DNA of 16,312 bases, taken from the NCBI GenBank assembly GCA_947628885.1, contig CANRBO010000013.1:1-16312 (forward strand), written 5' to 3'. Below are positions 1 to 6,353 of this stretch, piece by piece (the first letter of the stretch is position 1; every line of letters begins with the position of its first letter). A program made the position numbers and the translations under genes. Below the pieces are notes generated by a model that was not told where the DNA came from, ran no database searches, and saw nothing but the letters and a program-made list of their open reading frames with translations. This DNA comes from an uncultured Clostridia bacterium (GTDB lineage: Bacteria; Bacillota; Clostridia; TANB77; CAG-508).

Positions 1-15
1 TCTCTCTCTCTCTCT
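1..15. repeat. TC/GA dinucleotide microsatellite
   Basis: There are seven TC units plus one T at the very edge, so the true length is unknown and at least 15 nt. It lies inside the first codons of the minus-strand gene. A change of one unit would shift the reading frame by 2 nt. Confidence 0.8.
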
Positions 16-44
16 ACAGTTTCAAGAGTTTCAGGCTTTTTCAT
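1..44 (-). CDS. 5' end of an unidentified gene, cut by the window edge
   Basis: A minus-strand ATG at 44-42 opens a frame reading MKKPETLETVERER before the window ends. A GGAG site lies at 59-56, 11 nt upstream, and a good promoter sits at 137-166, so a real gene start is plausible. The codons after residue 10 are alternating GAG and AGA, produced by a GA dinucleotide tract that runs off the edge. Fourteen codons are too few to recognise a family, and no function is proposed. If the window is also a contig end, the low-complexity tract could be where assembly stopped. Confidence 0.5.
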   Translation of the reverse strand, partial: MKKPETLETVERER

Positions 45-136
45 CTTCTAATTTTCTCCATTTTTCTTATGTTTTATATGTCTTACTTATACATTTTTGC
101 TTATATATTTTTTACGAATTTATTTTTGTCATTTAT

Positions 137-166
137 ATTTTACTATATTAGATTTTGAATTGTCAA
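137..166 (-). promoter_or_regulatory. Sigma-A-type promoter for the truncated left-edge gene
   Basis: On the minus strand a perfect -35 TTGACA (166-161) is followed by an 18-nt spacer and TAAAAT (142-137), five of six to the -10 consensus. Transcription would start near 130 and give a leader of about 85 nt before the ATG at 44. No strong hairpin is obvious in that leader. Confidence 0.6.
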
Positions 167-230
167 GGATTTTTATTTATTATCTCTAGTATTTTATTTT
201 GTATTTCATTTAATTGATTATGATAATCAT

Positions 231-264
231 TTGGGTAATTACTTGGGTAATTATTTGGGTAATT
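231..264. repeat. Three direct copies of a 12-bp motif
   Basis: The plus strand reads TTGGGTAATTAC, TTGGGTAATTAT, TTGGGTAATT at 231, 243 and 255. The cluster lies about 65-100 bp upstream of the -35 of the left-edge promoter and downstream of the comEA stop. It could be a set of regulator sites or the remnant of a coding repeat: on the minus strand one frame through it is open from about 277 to 175 but has no usual start codon. The sequence does not decide between these. Confidence 0.6.
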
Positions 265-338
265 TATTTTTCTCTTTCATTAATATAATTATTGCTAAGT
301 CAATTCTTTATTTTCCATAAGATTAACGACTTTACTTT

Positions 339-1056
339 TTATACAATTATTTTATCTTTTATATTATTGAATTTGCTATCTCCTATACCTGATACATTTT
401 TTATATCTTCAATATTTTGAAATTTCCCATTTTGCTCTCTATATTCTATTATCTTTTGAGCTGTGCTTGCTCCTATTCCTGGAAGTGTTTGCAATTTTTC
501 CAAATTAGCAGTGTTTATATTTACTTTGATTTGTTTTTCTTCGTCTTCTGCTTGGGATGCCGCTTCCAATATTACTCCTTCTCCTGCATCTTCTCTAATA
601 TATTTAATGTCTTCTTCATTTTTTTCTGATATTTGTGCTGTTTCTGTTATACTTGGCACATAAATTTGTACTCCGTCTTCTATTACATAAGCTAAATTTA
701 CCTTTGATAAATCTGCTTCTTCTGTTTTTCCGCCTGCTGCATTTATTGCGTCTATTATTCGTGCTCCTTCTTCTAATGTGACTACGCCGTGGACTATTTA
801 CTTCTCCTATTACATGTACTGTTATTGTTTTTTTATTTTCTGCTATTCCTATTTTACTTTCTTTGACTTCATTGTCTTCGTTTTCATCGATTTGATTTTC
901 TTCATTTGAGTTTGTGATTATATATTCTGTTTCTTCTGCGTAAAATGTTTTATACAGAAAGAAGAATACTACTAATACTATTACAAACCCAACTATGAGT
1001 ACTAATACCTTTTGTTTATTATTTAAATTTTTTATTTTTTCTAAAATGTTTTCCAT
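339..1056 (-). pseudogene. comEA: ComEA-type competence DNA receptor, interrupted by a +1 frameshift
   Basis: ComEA family proteins are membrane-anchored and bind double-stranded DNA outside the cell during natural transformation. Removing one base near 789 gives a continuous 238-residue protein. It has a membrane segment at about 16-35, an acidic linker, an SLBB-like domain (TVHVIGEVNSPG...IYVPS, about 77-135) and two helix-hairpin-helix motifs near the C-terminus (LPGIG at 191-195, VSGIG at 221-225). All four parts and their order fit full-length Gram-positive ComEA. As read, translation from the ATG at 1056 runs into an Arg-rich, wrong frame after Pro89 and stops at 616. The frame with the DNA-binding part (from 788 to 339) has no start of its own. 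An AAGGAG lies about 32 nt upstream of the ATG, which is too far; the start is A-rich. This may be a true mutation, a sequencing error or recoding. Confidence 0.8.
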
Positions 1057-1164
1057 TATTTTCTTTTTTGTATGTATTATACAAAACTCCTTTCTTTTTA
1101 TTTTTAATTATAAAACGTGTAATTACCAATTAAAAAATTCTATTGTGAATTTTTAATGTTTTTA

Positions 1165-1193
1165 TTGATTTATTTATAAATTATTGCTATTAT
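1165..1193 (+). promoter_or_regulatory. Putative promoter of the carboxypeptidase gene
   Basis: TTGATT (1165-1170), a 17-nt spacer, then TATTAT (1188-1193) preceded by TGC, i.e. an extended -10. It lies 35 nt before the TTG start at 1228. A TATAAT on the other strand (1112-1107) could serve comEA but has no convincing -35. Confidence 0.5.
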
Positions 1194-1227
1194 TATATTT
1201 GGTATTTTATTTTTAAGGAGACTAATT

Positions 1228-2652
1228 TTGAAAGTTAAAAAATTACATATTTATAAATTATTAATAGCATATTTTATTTTTTCTTTTGTATGTAGCTTCT
1301 ATTTTTTTAGCTTTGCTTCAAGTCAGGCTACTGATGCATCTCTTTCTGTTTCTACTATTAGCACACCACTTGCTACTGTAGGTACTCCAACCAATGATGA
1401 TGCTGCTGTTGTTGATGTTTATGCTCAGGGTGCTATTCTTATGGATGAAGATTCTGGCAAGGTTTTATATGAGAAAAATGCAAATGAGAAAATGTTTCCT
1501 GCTAGCACTACCAAAATAGTTACTGCTCTTTTAGTTTTAGAGCATTGTGAATTCTCAGAAATGGTTAATGTGAGTTATTATGCGATTCACAGCGTTCCTG
1601 CTACTTATTCAATCATTAATCTTTATCCTGGTGAGAGTATTAGCATTAAGGATCTTTTATACAGTCTAATGATTGGTTCTGCTAATGATTCTGCTTTTGT
1701 TCTTGCTGAATACATTGCTAATGGTGGTAATAATTACTCAATTGATGCTTCTCAGGATACTAAGAACAAGTTTGATGAGAGTATTCAAAAATTTGCTGAT
1801 ATGATGAACGCTAAGGCTAAAGAAATTGGTTGTTTATCTACTAATTTTGTTAATCCAAATGGTATCCACAATGAGAATCATTATTCTACAGCTTACGATT
1901 TAGCTTTAATTGCTCAGACTGCCTACAAAAACTCTACTTTAATGGGTATTGTTAAGGTTATGTCTTTTTCTTTACCTAACACCGACATTTATACTGGCGA
2001 AACTCGAACCTGCTCTAGTACTAATGCCCTTCTTTACAACAATAAGTCTACATATTATGAGTTTGCCAATGGTTTAAAAACCGGATACACCGATGCTGCT
2101 GGATATTGCATTGTTGCTACCGCTTCTAAAGATGATGTGGATTTGATTGCGGTTATCCTTAATGGTTCTGCTTCTCATGGTGCAATTCCTGATGATCAAA
2201 TTGATACTTCTAGGGAAGGCGACTGCAAGAGATTATTTAATTATGGTTTTGACAATTACACATACACTAATTTGGCTTCTAGTGGTGATGTTGCTTCTAC
2301 AATCACTATCATAAATGGTAATAAGGATACCAAATCGTTAGATTTAATTGTTAAAGATGATATCAAGGCTTTGATTATGAAAAATGAAGTTATTGATATT
2401 ACTCCTGACATTAAAGTTTCTAATTTATTGGCTCCTATTGCTGCGAATTCTGTTGTTGGCACCGTGACTTATCAATATAATGGCATTACTTATGTTTCAG
2501 ATCTTATTGCTGCTCATGACGTTTATGCTAGTGACTACAATAATTTTCTTATAACCTTATTTGGTGTATTTGCTACTTTATTATTGATAGTTATTATCAA
2601 AGGCAAATTTTCTAAACCTAAGAAAAAGAAAAGGAAGAAAAAGAAACATTAA
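1228..2652 (+). CDS. D-alanyl-D-alanine carboxypeptidase (DacF/PBP5-like, serine-type)
   Basis: This low-molecular-weight penicillin-binding protein would remove the terminal D-Ala from peptidoglycan pentapeptides outside the membrane. The 474-residue product has an N-terminal signal/anchor (about 10-30), a Ser/Thr/Ala-rich linker, and the three peptidase S11 active-site motifs in order and spacing: STTK at 93-96 (nucleophile Ser93), SAN at 151-153, KTG at 284-286. A C-terminal PBP5-like beta domain (about 340-430) follows, then a membrane segment (about 440-457) and a very basic tail (KPKKKKRKKKKH). S11 enzymes usually end in an amphipathic helix; a full transmembrane anchor is common in clostridial forms. 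The start is TTG, supported by AAGGAG at 1215-1220 with a 7-nt gap; no ATG lies nearby. Codons end in T far more often than in the other genes here, which would fit lagging-strand placement. It is divergent from comEA and convergent with the LCP gene, so probably monocistronic. Confidence 0.93.
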   Translation: MKVKKLHIYKLLIAYFIFSFVCSFYFFSFASSQATDASLSVSTISTPLATVGTPTNDDAAVVDVYAQGAILMDEDSGKVLYEKNANEKMFPASTTKIVTALLVLEHCEFSEMVNVSYYAIHSVPATYSIINLYPGESISIKDLLYSLMIGSANDSAFVLAEYIANGGNNYSIDASQDTKNKFDESIQKFADMMNAKAKEIGCLSTNFVNPNGIHNENHYSTAYDLALIAQTAYKNSTLMGIVKVMSFSLPNTDIYTGETRTCSSTNALLYNNKSTYYEFANGLKTGYTDAAGYCIVATASKDDVDLIAVILNGSASHGAIPDDQIDTSREGDCKRLFNYGFDNYTYTNLASSGDVASTITIINGNKDTKSLDLIVKDDIKALIMKNEVIDITPDIKVSNLLAPIAANSVVGTVTYQYNGITYVSDLIAAHDVYASDYNNFLITLFGVFATLLLIVIIKGKFSKPKKKKRKKKKH

Positions 2653-2783
2653 TTCAGTTGATGTTACTTTATTTAATAATTATTATTGTAATGACTACTA
2701 TTAAAATTATAATTATTGCTATACCATTTAATAGCTCAATTATTTTAATAACTATTAAAATACTATTTATAAATAATATTAAT

Positions 2784-2842
2784 AGTGGGGACTAAATTTT
2801 AAATACAGAAATACTATACTGTATCTAAAAGAAGTCCCCACT
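2784..2842. terminator. Two-stem inverted repeat between convergent genes, possible bidirectional terminator
   Basis: A perfect 10-bp outer stem (AGTGGGGACT at 2784-2793, AGTCCCCACT at 2833-2842) encloses a second 6-bp stem (ATACAG 2803-2808, CTGTAT 2819-2824). The flanks are AT-rich, but neither side has a clean T-run, so terminator function is likely by position (between converging genes) rather than by perfect form. Confidence 0.5.
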
Positions 2843-2882
2843 ACCTTTTATTACATTTTATTTTATTTATCTATTTCCTTAT

Positions 2883-2966
2883 ATCTTTAAACTTTTCATT
2901 TATTGTCTTTATCTTTACATTTTTAGCTTATTTTCTTTATCTTTAAACGTTTAAGCTATTGTCTTT
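2883..2966. repeat. Three tandem 28-bp imperfect repeats
   Basis: Units at 2883-2910, 2911-2938 and 2939-2966 each begin ATCTTTA and end TTCTTT or GTCTTT with exact 28-nt spacing. Units 1 and 3 match at about 24 of 28 positions and units 1 and 2 at about 22 of 28. The array lies just past the stop of the LCP gene and is non-coding. The third unit contains the palindrome TTAAACGTTTAA. Confidence 0.75.
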
Positions 2967-3003
2967 GTTTTAGATTTTTTATTCTTAACCTCGTCTTTTT
3001 ATT

Positions 3004-4320
3004 TTAATAATCTTGTCCTAATATAATTGTAAAATCTACGTTCTTATTGTCTTCTCCTGTTTTTACAGTTCCTGTGCATAGCAATGATTTTACTGCATTT
3101 CTTGCATCATTACTATTATTTTTTCTATCAATTATTACAGTTGATTCTACAACATTTGTGCTTCCTTTTGATGCAATTTTATATCCTTGATTTTGTAATT
3201 GTGTAACTGCTGTGTTCAACTTAGTTGTTGATCCTGAACCATTTAATATCTCTATTGTTATTTGAGATGGTTTCTTTGTTACTTCTGTAGTTCCTACTTG
3301 TACTTCATTTCCACCAGTGCCTTGTTCATTATTTTCTTCAGACGCTTTTAGAAACAAATCATTTACTACTTCTTTTGTTTTTGTCTTGTCTACTATGAAT
3401 AATGCTACTTGATTATAATATCCTGCATCTCCTGGCAAAGCGTCTGATCTTAAGTTGTCTATATTAAATTCTACCAATGCTGGTATATATTTTTTTATTA
3501 CGTCCCATGATAAATTTGTTTCTAATCTTTCTTTTGCTATATTCATTAACTCGTTTATTTTAGTGATATTGCTTGCTTTCATTGTTTGGCTTATTACTGT
3601 TTTTATAAATTCTCTTTGTGTTTTCATCCTTCCTAAGTCGTTGTCGCCATAATCGTCTGAATATGATGTTCCATTATTATTATGTCTAAATCTTACAACA
3701 CCTTCTGCTTGTGCTCCGTTTAGCAACTGATATCCTGGTTCTAGATGTATAAATAAATCTTGGTATGGATCATCATAATCCATTTTTATTGGTACGTCAA
3801 AATAAACTCCACCTATTGTGTCAACTAATTCTCTTAATGCTGCTGTATCAATGGTTATGTAATATTTTAAATTTAAACCTGTTAGCTTATTTACTGCATC
3901 AATCGTACTTTGCGCGCTTATTGAATATCTTGCATTTATTTTATCAAATGCTGTTGCAGAGTTTAGGTTATTTCCAACAAAACTGTCTCTTGGTATTGAT
4001 AACATAGATGCTTGCTGAGTTTTTGGACTATATTTTACTACTATAATTGTGTCTGTTAAATTTAAGCTTTGTCCCATACATAGTACATACAAATCTTCCA
4101 AATTTTCTATTTCACTTTTGCTTGTCCCTACTATTGTTGATAAAATTCCAGATACTCCTCCACCGTTCATCTGAACTCTTATCATAAAATATGCAACAAA
4201 TGCTATTATGATTATCAATATTCCCAAAAATACTTTTCTTGCTGTATGTTTTTTGGCTTTTTTACCTTTTTTGCTTTTTTTATTATTTACTTTTTGATTT
4301 GATTTCATTTGTTTTCCCAA
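3004..4320 (-). CDS. LytR-CpsA-Psr (LCP) family cell-wall glycopolymer ligase
   Basis: LCP proteins transfer lipid-linked teichoic acid or polysaccharide precursors onto peptidoglycan at the outer membrane face. Counting from the TTG at 4320 (438 residues): a Lys-rich cytoplasmic tail, one membrane segment (about 30-49), then the LCP domain. The domain shows DTIIVVKYSP, the hallmark SIPRDS (108-113), KINARYS, an IGGVYFDVP segment, RFRH (210-213) and DLGRMKTQREF (from 228), whose arginines bind the pyrophosphate in the family. A LytR_C domain (about 353-436) closes the protein. The longest frame begins at GTG 4329, but the AGGAG at 4335-4331 is only 1 nt from it; it sits 10 nt from TTG 4320, which is preferred. 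ATG 4308 is a further alternative. Its own promoter separates it from cvpA upstream. The exact polymer cannot be told. Confidence 0.92.
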   Translation of the reverse strand: MGKQMKSNQKVNNKKSKKGKKAKKHTARKVFLGILIIIIAFVAYFMIRVQMNGGGVSGILSTIVGTSKSEIENLEDLYVLCMGQSLNLTDTIIVVKYSPKTQQASMLSIPRDSFVGNNLNSATAFDKINARYSISAQSTIDAVNKLTGLNLKYYITIDTAALRELVDTIGGVYFDVPIKMDYDDPYQDLFIHLEPGYQLLNGAQAEGVVRFRHNNNGTSYSDDYGDNDLGRMKTQREFIKTVISQTMKASNITKINELMNIAKERLETNLSWDVIKKYIPALVEFNIDNLRSDALPGDAGYYNQVALFIVDKTKTKEVVNDLFLKASEENNEQGTGGNEVQVGTTEVTKKPSQITIEILNGSGSTTKLNTAVTQLQNQGYKIASKGSTNVVESTVIIDRKNNSNDARNAVKSLLCTGTVKTGEDNKNVDFTIILGQDY

Positions 4321-4352
4321 CTTTTTCACTCTCCTAATTATAACTAATCTAT

Positions 4353-4381
4353 AGTATAACAGAAATATTTCTAAATATCAA
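4353..4381 (-). promoter_or_regulatory. Promoter of the LCP gene
   Basis: Minus strand TTGATA (4381-4376), a 17-nt spacer, then TATACT (4358-4353) with TG one base upstream (extended -10). A start near 4346 gives a leader of about 25 nt, which fits initiation at 4320. The promoter fills the gap after cvpA. Confidence 0.65.
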
Positions 4382-4389
4382 CATTAGTG

Positions 4390-5040
4390 TTACATATTTT
4401 TAATTTTGTTCATTATTATATTATTATTGTACATCATTTTTCCGACAAATGAATTGTTGATTTGGTCTAATACAACTGTATTTTCAAATACTGGTGATAT
4501 TGTTGAGATTACGGCAAATGCAAAATATACAATTATTATTCCTTGCAAACATCCTACAACAGCTCCGCCTAAGTGGTCAAGTTGTTTTAATATTGGTAAT
4601 TTATTTACTATTTTTGATAATACTTTTACAACTAGCAATATCGCTCTTGCTATTATAAATATTCCAACAAATGAAAGTATCATAATAATTTCCGTTGATA
4701 ACTGAGTTGAGATTTGCTCTATTGCTTCGTCTTTTGCTGTATTTACTCCTTCTGTTTGTTCATTAATAAATTCTTGCATACCTTTTGGCAAACTTGAGCT
4801 TGCGTCTAGTTGCAAATCCGCTTCGTTCATTGGTATATTTTGTTTGATGACTTGTTTAACATTTTCTCCTATTGCGGTTTTTTCCAATATAAAATTTCCA
4901 ACTGGTTTATAAAATAGCAATGCTACTATGAGTGCTATTATTAAAGAGAAAAAACTTACCAAAGTTACTGTTAATCCTCTATGTCTTCCAAGTATTATTG
5001 CTAATACAATTACAATTAAAATAATTATATCTACTATCAT
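4390..5040 (-). CDS. CvpA family membrane protein
   Basis: A 216-residue protein with the CvpA layout: two N-terminal membrane helices (about 2-18 and 25-45) joined by the family's short GRHRGL turn, an extracytoplasmic stretch of about 70 residues (50-115), then two more helices (about 117-140 and 158-182). The conserved L..LDHLGGAVVGCLQG segment precedes the last helix. The name comes from colicin V production in E. coli; the biochemical role in Bacillota is unsettled, and purine/biofilm or envelope roles have been suggested. The ATG at 5040 follows AAAGGAA with a 12-nt gap, somewhat long. It lies 71 nt downstream of the DUF5711 gene on the same strand and may be co-transcribed with it. The gap contains a hairpin leader element that recurs at 14534. 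Confidence 0.85.
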   Translation of the reverse strand: MIVDIIILIVIVLAIILGRHRGLTVTLVSFFSLIIALIVALLFYKPVGNFILEKTAIGENVKQVIKQNIPMNEADLQLDASSSLPKGMQEFINEQTEGVNTAKDEAIEQISTQLSTEIIMILSFVGIFIIARAILLVVKVLSKIVNKLPILKQLDHLGGAVVGCLQGIIIVYFAFAVISTISPVFENTVVLDQINNSFVGKMMYNNNIIMNKIKNM

Positions 5041-5059
5041 ATTTAATCTAATTCCTTTC

Positions 5060-5102
5060 TAAGGCACAAATCTAGTTGGAAAATTGTAATTATTTTTCAA
5101 CC
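5060..5102 (-). repeat. Leader element copy A, upstream of cvpA
   Basis: On the minus strand this element contains TTGAAAAATAATTACAATT, TTTTCCAA, CTAGATTTGTG and CTTA in order, matching copy B at 14534-14580 apart from small gaps and a few substitutions. The part at 5101-5075 folds as a nine-position stem (GTTGAAAAA against TTTTCCAAC, one mismatch) with a 9-nt loop. It ends 20 nt before the cvpA start codon. Confidence 0.65.
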
Positions 5103-5111
5103 TTACCTTTA

Positions 5112-6242
5112 TTATAGGCTTAAAACCTCTATTTTATCTTTATAGATAATTCCTGCAACATTATCCCCTATTGTAATGTCTTTAATATTTTGTATTGAAG
5201 TAAATTTTTTAACAAGCCAACCGTTTGTATTTACAAATTCTACTTCATTTCCTAAACTTACTGCTATTATATCATTGTTGCAATATAGATTTTTCACAGT
5301 ACTGTTTATATTATATATATTTTCTTTTTTGTTTTCTATATTCCTGATTTTCAATTCATATTCGCTATTTATCAATCCTGATTTACTTTCATTTATGCTA
5401 CAAATATATCCATTTAAATTTATGTCTGCAAAGTTTATTTTATTATCTATTTTTAGCAATTCTTCATCGTTTCCTTCTGAAAAAATATGTATACTATTAT
5501 CACAGAAAGTTACAATTTTATTATTTTTATATTTAATGTTTAATATTAATGTATTTGAATTTGTTGTATAAGTGTAAACAATCGATTCTCTTGGCACATT
5601 TTTTGCTTTTTCTATTGATATAGTTTTTACTAATGATTCTATTACTGTGCCTGTAGTTTTTATCTCCACAAAGCTTAAATATTTATTATCATCTGATATT
5701 GCTACATCTGTTGCTGTTGAGTTTGATAAATATGTCCTAAATTCTTCATTTCCATTAATATTATACATTACCATTATTGATTTATATGTAGTTCCGGTTA
5801 GCACCACACATACTGCGCCATTTTGGTTTACCGTTATTTGTGAAATATTTCCTTCTAATTCCTTATGCCATTGCAAACTGTCATTATATATTAGATATAA
5901 ATTTTCTCCATTTTCATCTGCTAACAAAAGATACCTACCATTTGCAGAAAATTTTGGATTAGTAATTGATACATTGATTGTGGTTACTACATTTGCATCA
6001 CTATTATATATTGTTAAAGCTCCATTTCCAACTGTTGCAATATAATTGCTATATGCAAATGCTTTTATGTTGTCGCTTTCTTCTATTGCTATAAATGGCA
6101 GATTTTCTTCTCCTATATCCTTTTTTAGAATATTTTTATCTACCCATAATCTTATAGAACTATTTCCCAAATACAAACCAATTGCTACTATTACAGCTAT
6201 TACAATAATTGATAATATTATCATTATAATTACTTTTTTCAT
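5112..6242 (-). CDS. DUF5711-like membrane-anchored beta-propeller protein
   Basis: The product has 376 residues with one N-terminal membrane helix (about 4-25) and a large extracytoplasmic remainder. The remainder is made of short repeated beta-strand blocks with WD40/propeller-like rhythm (for example ITNPKFSANGRYLLLADENG, ATDVAISDDNKYLSFVEI, NIKDITIGDNVAGIIYKDKI). It resembles the DUF5711 family of clostridial proteins, which often sit near cvpA; the function is unknown. The ATG at 6242 has AAGGA 6 nt upstream and a promoter at 6271-6299. As the first gene of a likely DUF5711-cvpA pair it may work in the envelope, but no catalytic motif is visible. A generic quinoprotein/WD40-like sensor or scaffold is the main alternative. 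Confidence 0.75.
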   Translation of the reverse strand: MKKVIIMIILSIIVIAVIVAIGLYLGNSSIRLWVDKNILKKDIGEENLPFIAIEESDNIKAFAYSNYIATVGNGALTIYNSDANVVTTINVSITNPKFSANGRYLLLADENGENLYLIYNDSLQWHKELEGNISQITVNQNGAVCVVLTGTTYKSIMVMYNINGNEEFRTYLSNSTATDVAISDDNKYLSFVEIKTTGTVIESLVKTISIEKAKNVPRESIVYTYTTNSNTLILNIKYKNNKIVTFCDNSIHIFSEGNDEELLKIDNKINFADINLNGYICSINESKSGLINSEYELKIRNIENKKENIYNINSTVKNLYCNNDIIAVSLGNEVEFVNTNGWLVKKFTSIQNIKDITIGDNVAGIIYKDKIEVLSL

Positions 6243-6270
6243 ACTTCATCCTTCGCTATGGTTTTTATTT

Positions 6271-6299
6271 ATTTTATAATACTTCTTGATTGTTTTCAA
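6271..6299 (-). promoter_or_regulatory. Promoter of the DUF5711-cvpA unit
   Basis: Minus strand TTGAAA (6299-6294), a 17-nt spacer and TAAAAT (6276-6271). It lies between the upstream operon's terminator and the ribosome binding site. Confidence 0.55.
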
Positions 6300-6314
6300 T
6301 GTTTTTTGCAAAAT

Positions 6315-6345
6315 AAATGAGAAATATTTGTGATATTTCCCATTT
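6315..6345 (-). terminator. Hairpin terminator after the ABC operon
   Basis: A 13-bp stem with one G-U pair (6345-6333 with 6327-6315) and a 5-nt loop begins 8 nt past the gldG-like stop. On the minus strand it is followed by a T-rich stretch (ATTTATTTTG, overlapping the stem end). It sits directly before the next promoter, as expected for a transcription boundary. Confidence 0.65.
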
Positions 6346-6353
6346 ACTTTTTA

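Noticed and set aside
220..288. Small plus-strand ORF of 22 hydrophobic residues across the 12-bp repeats
   Set aside because: No ribosome binding site precedes the ATG, and the peptide (MIIIWVITWVI...) is just the repeat read in one frame.
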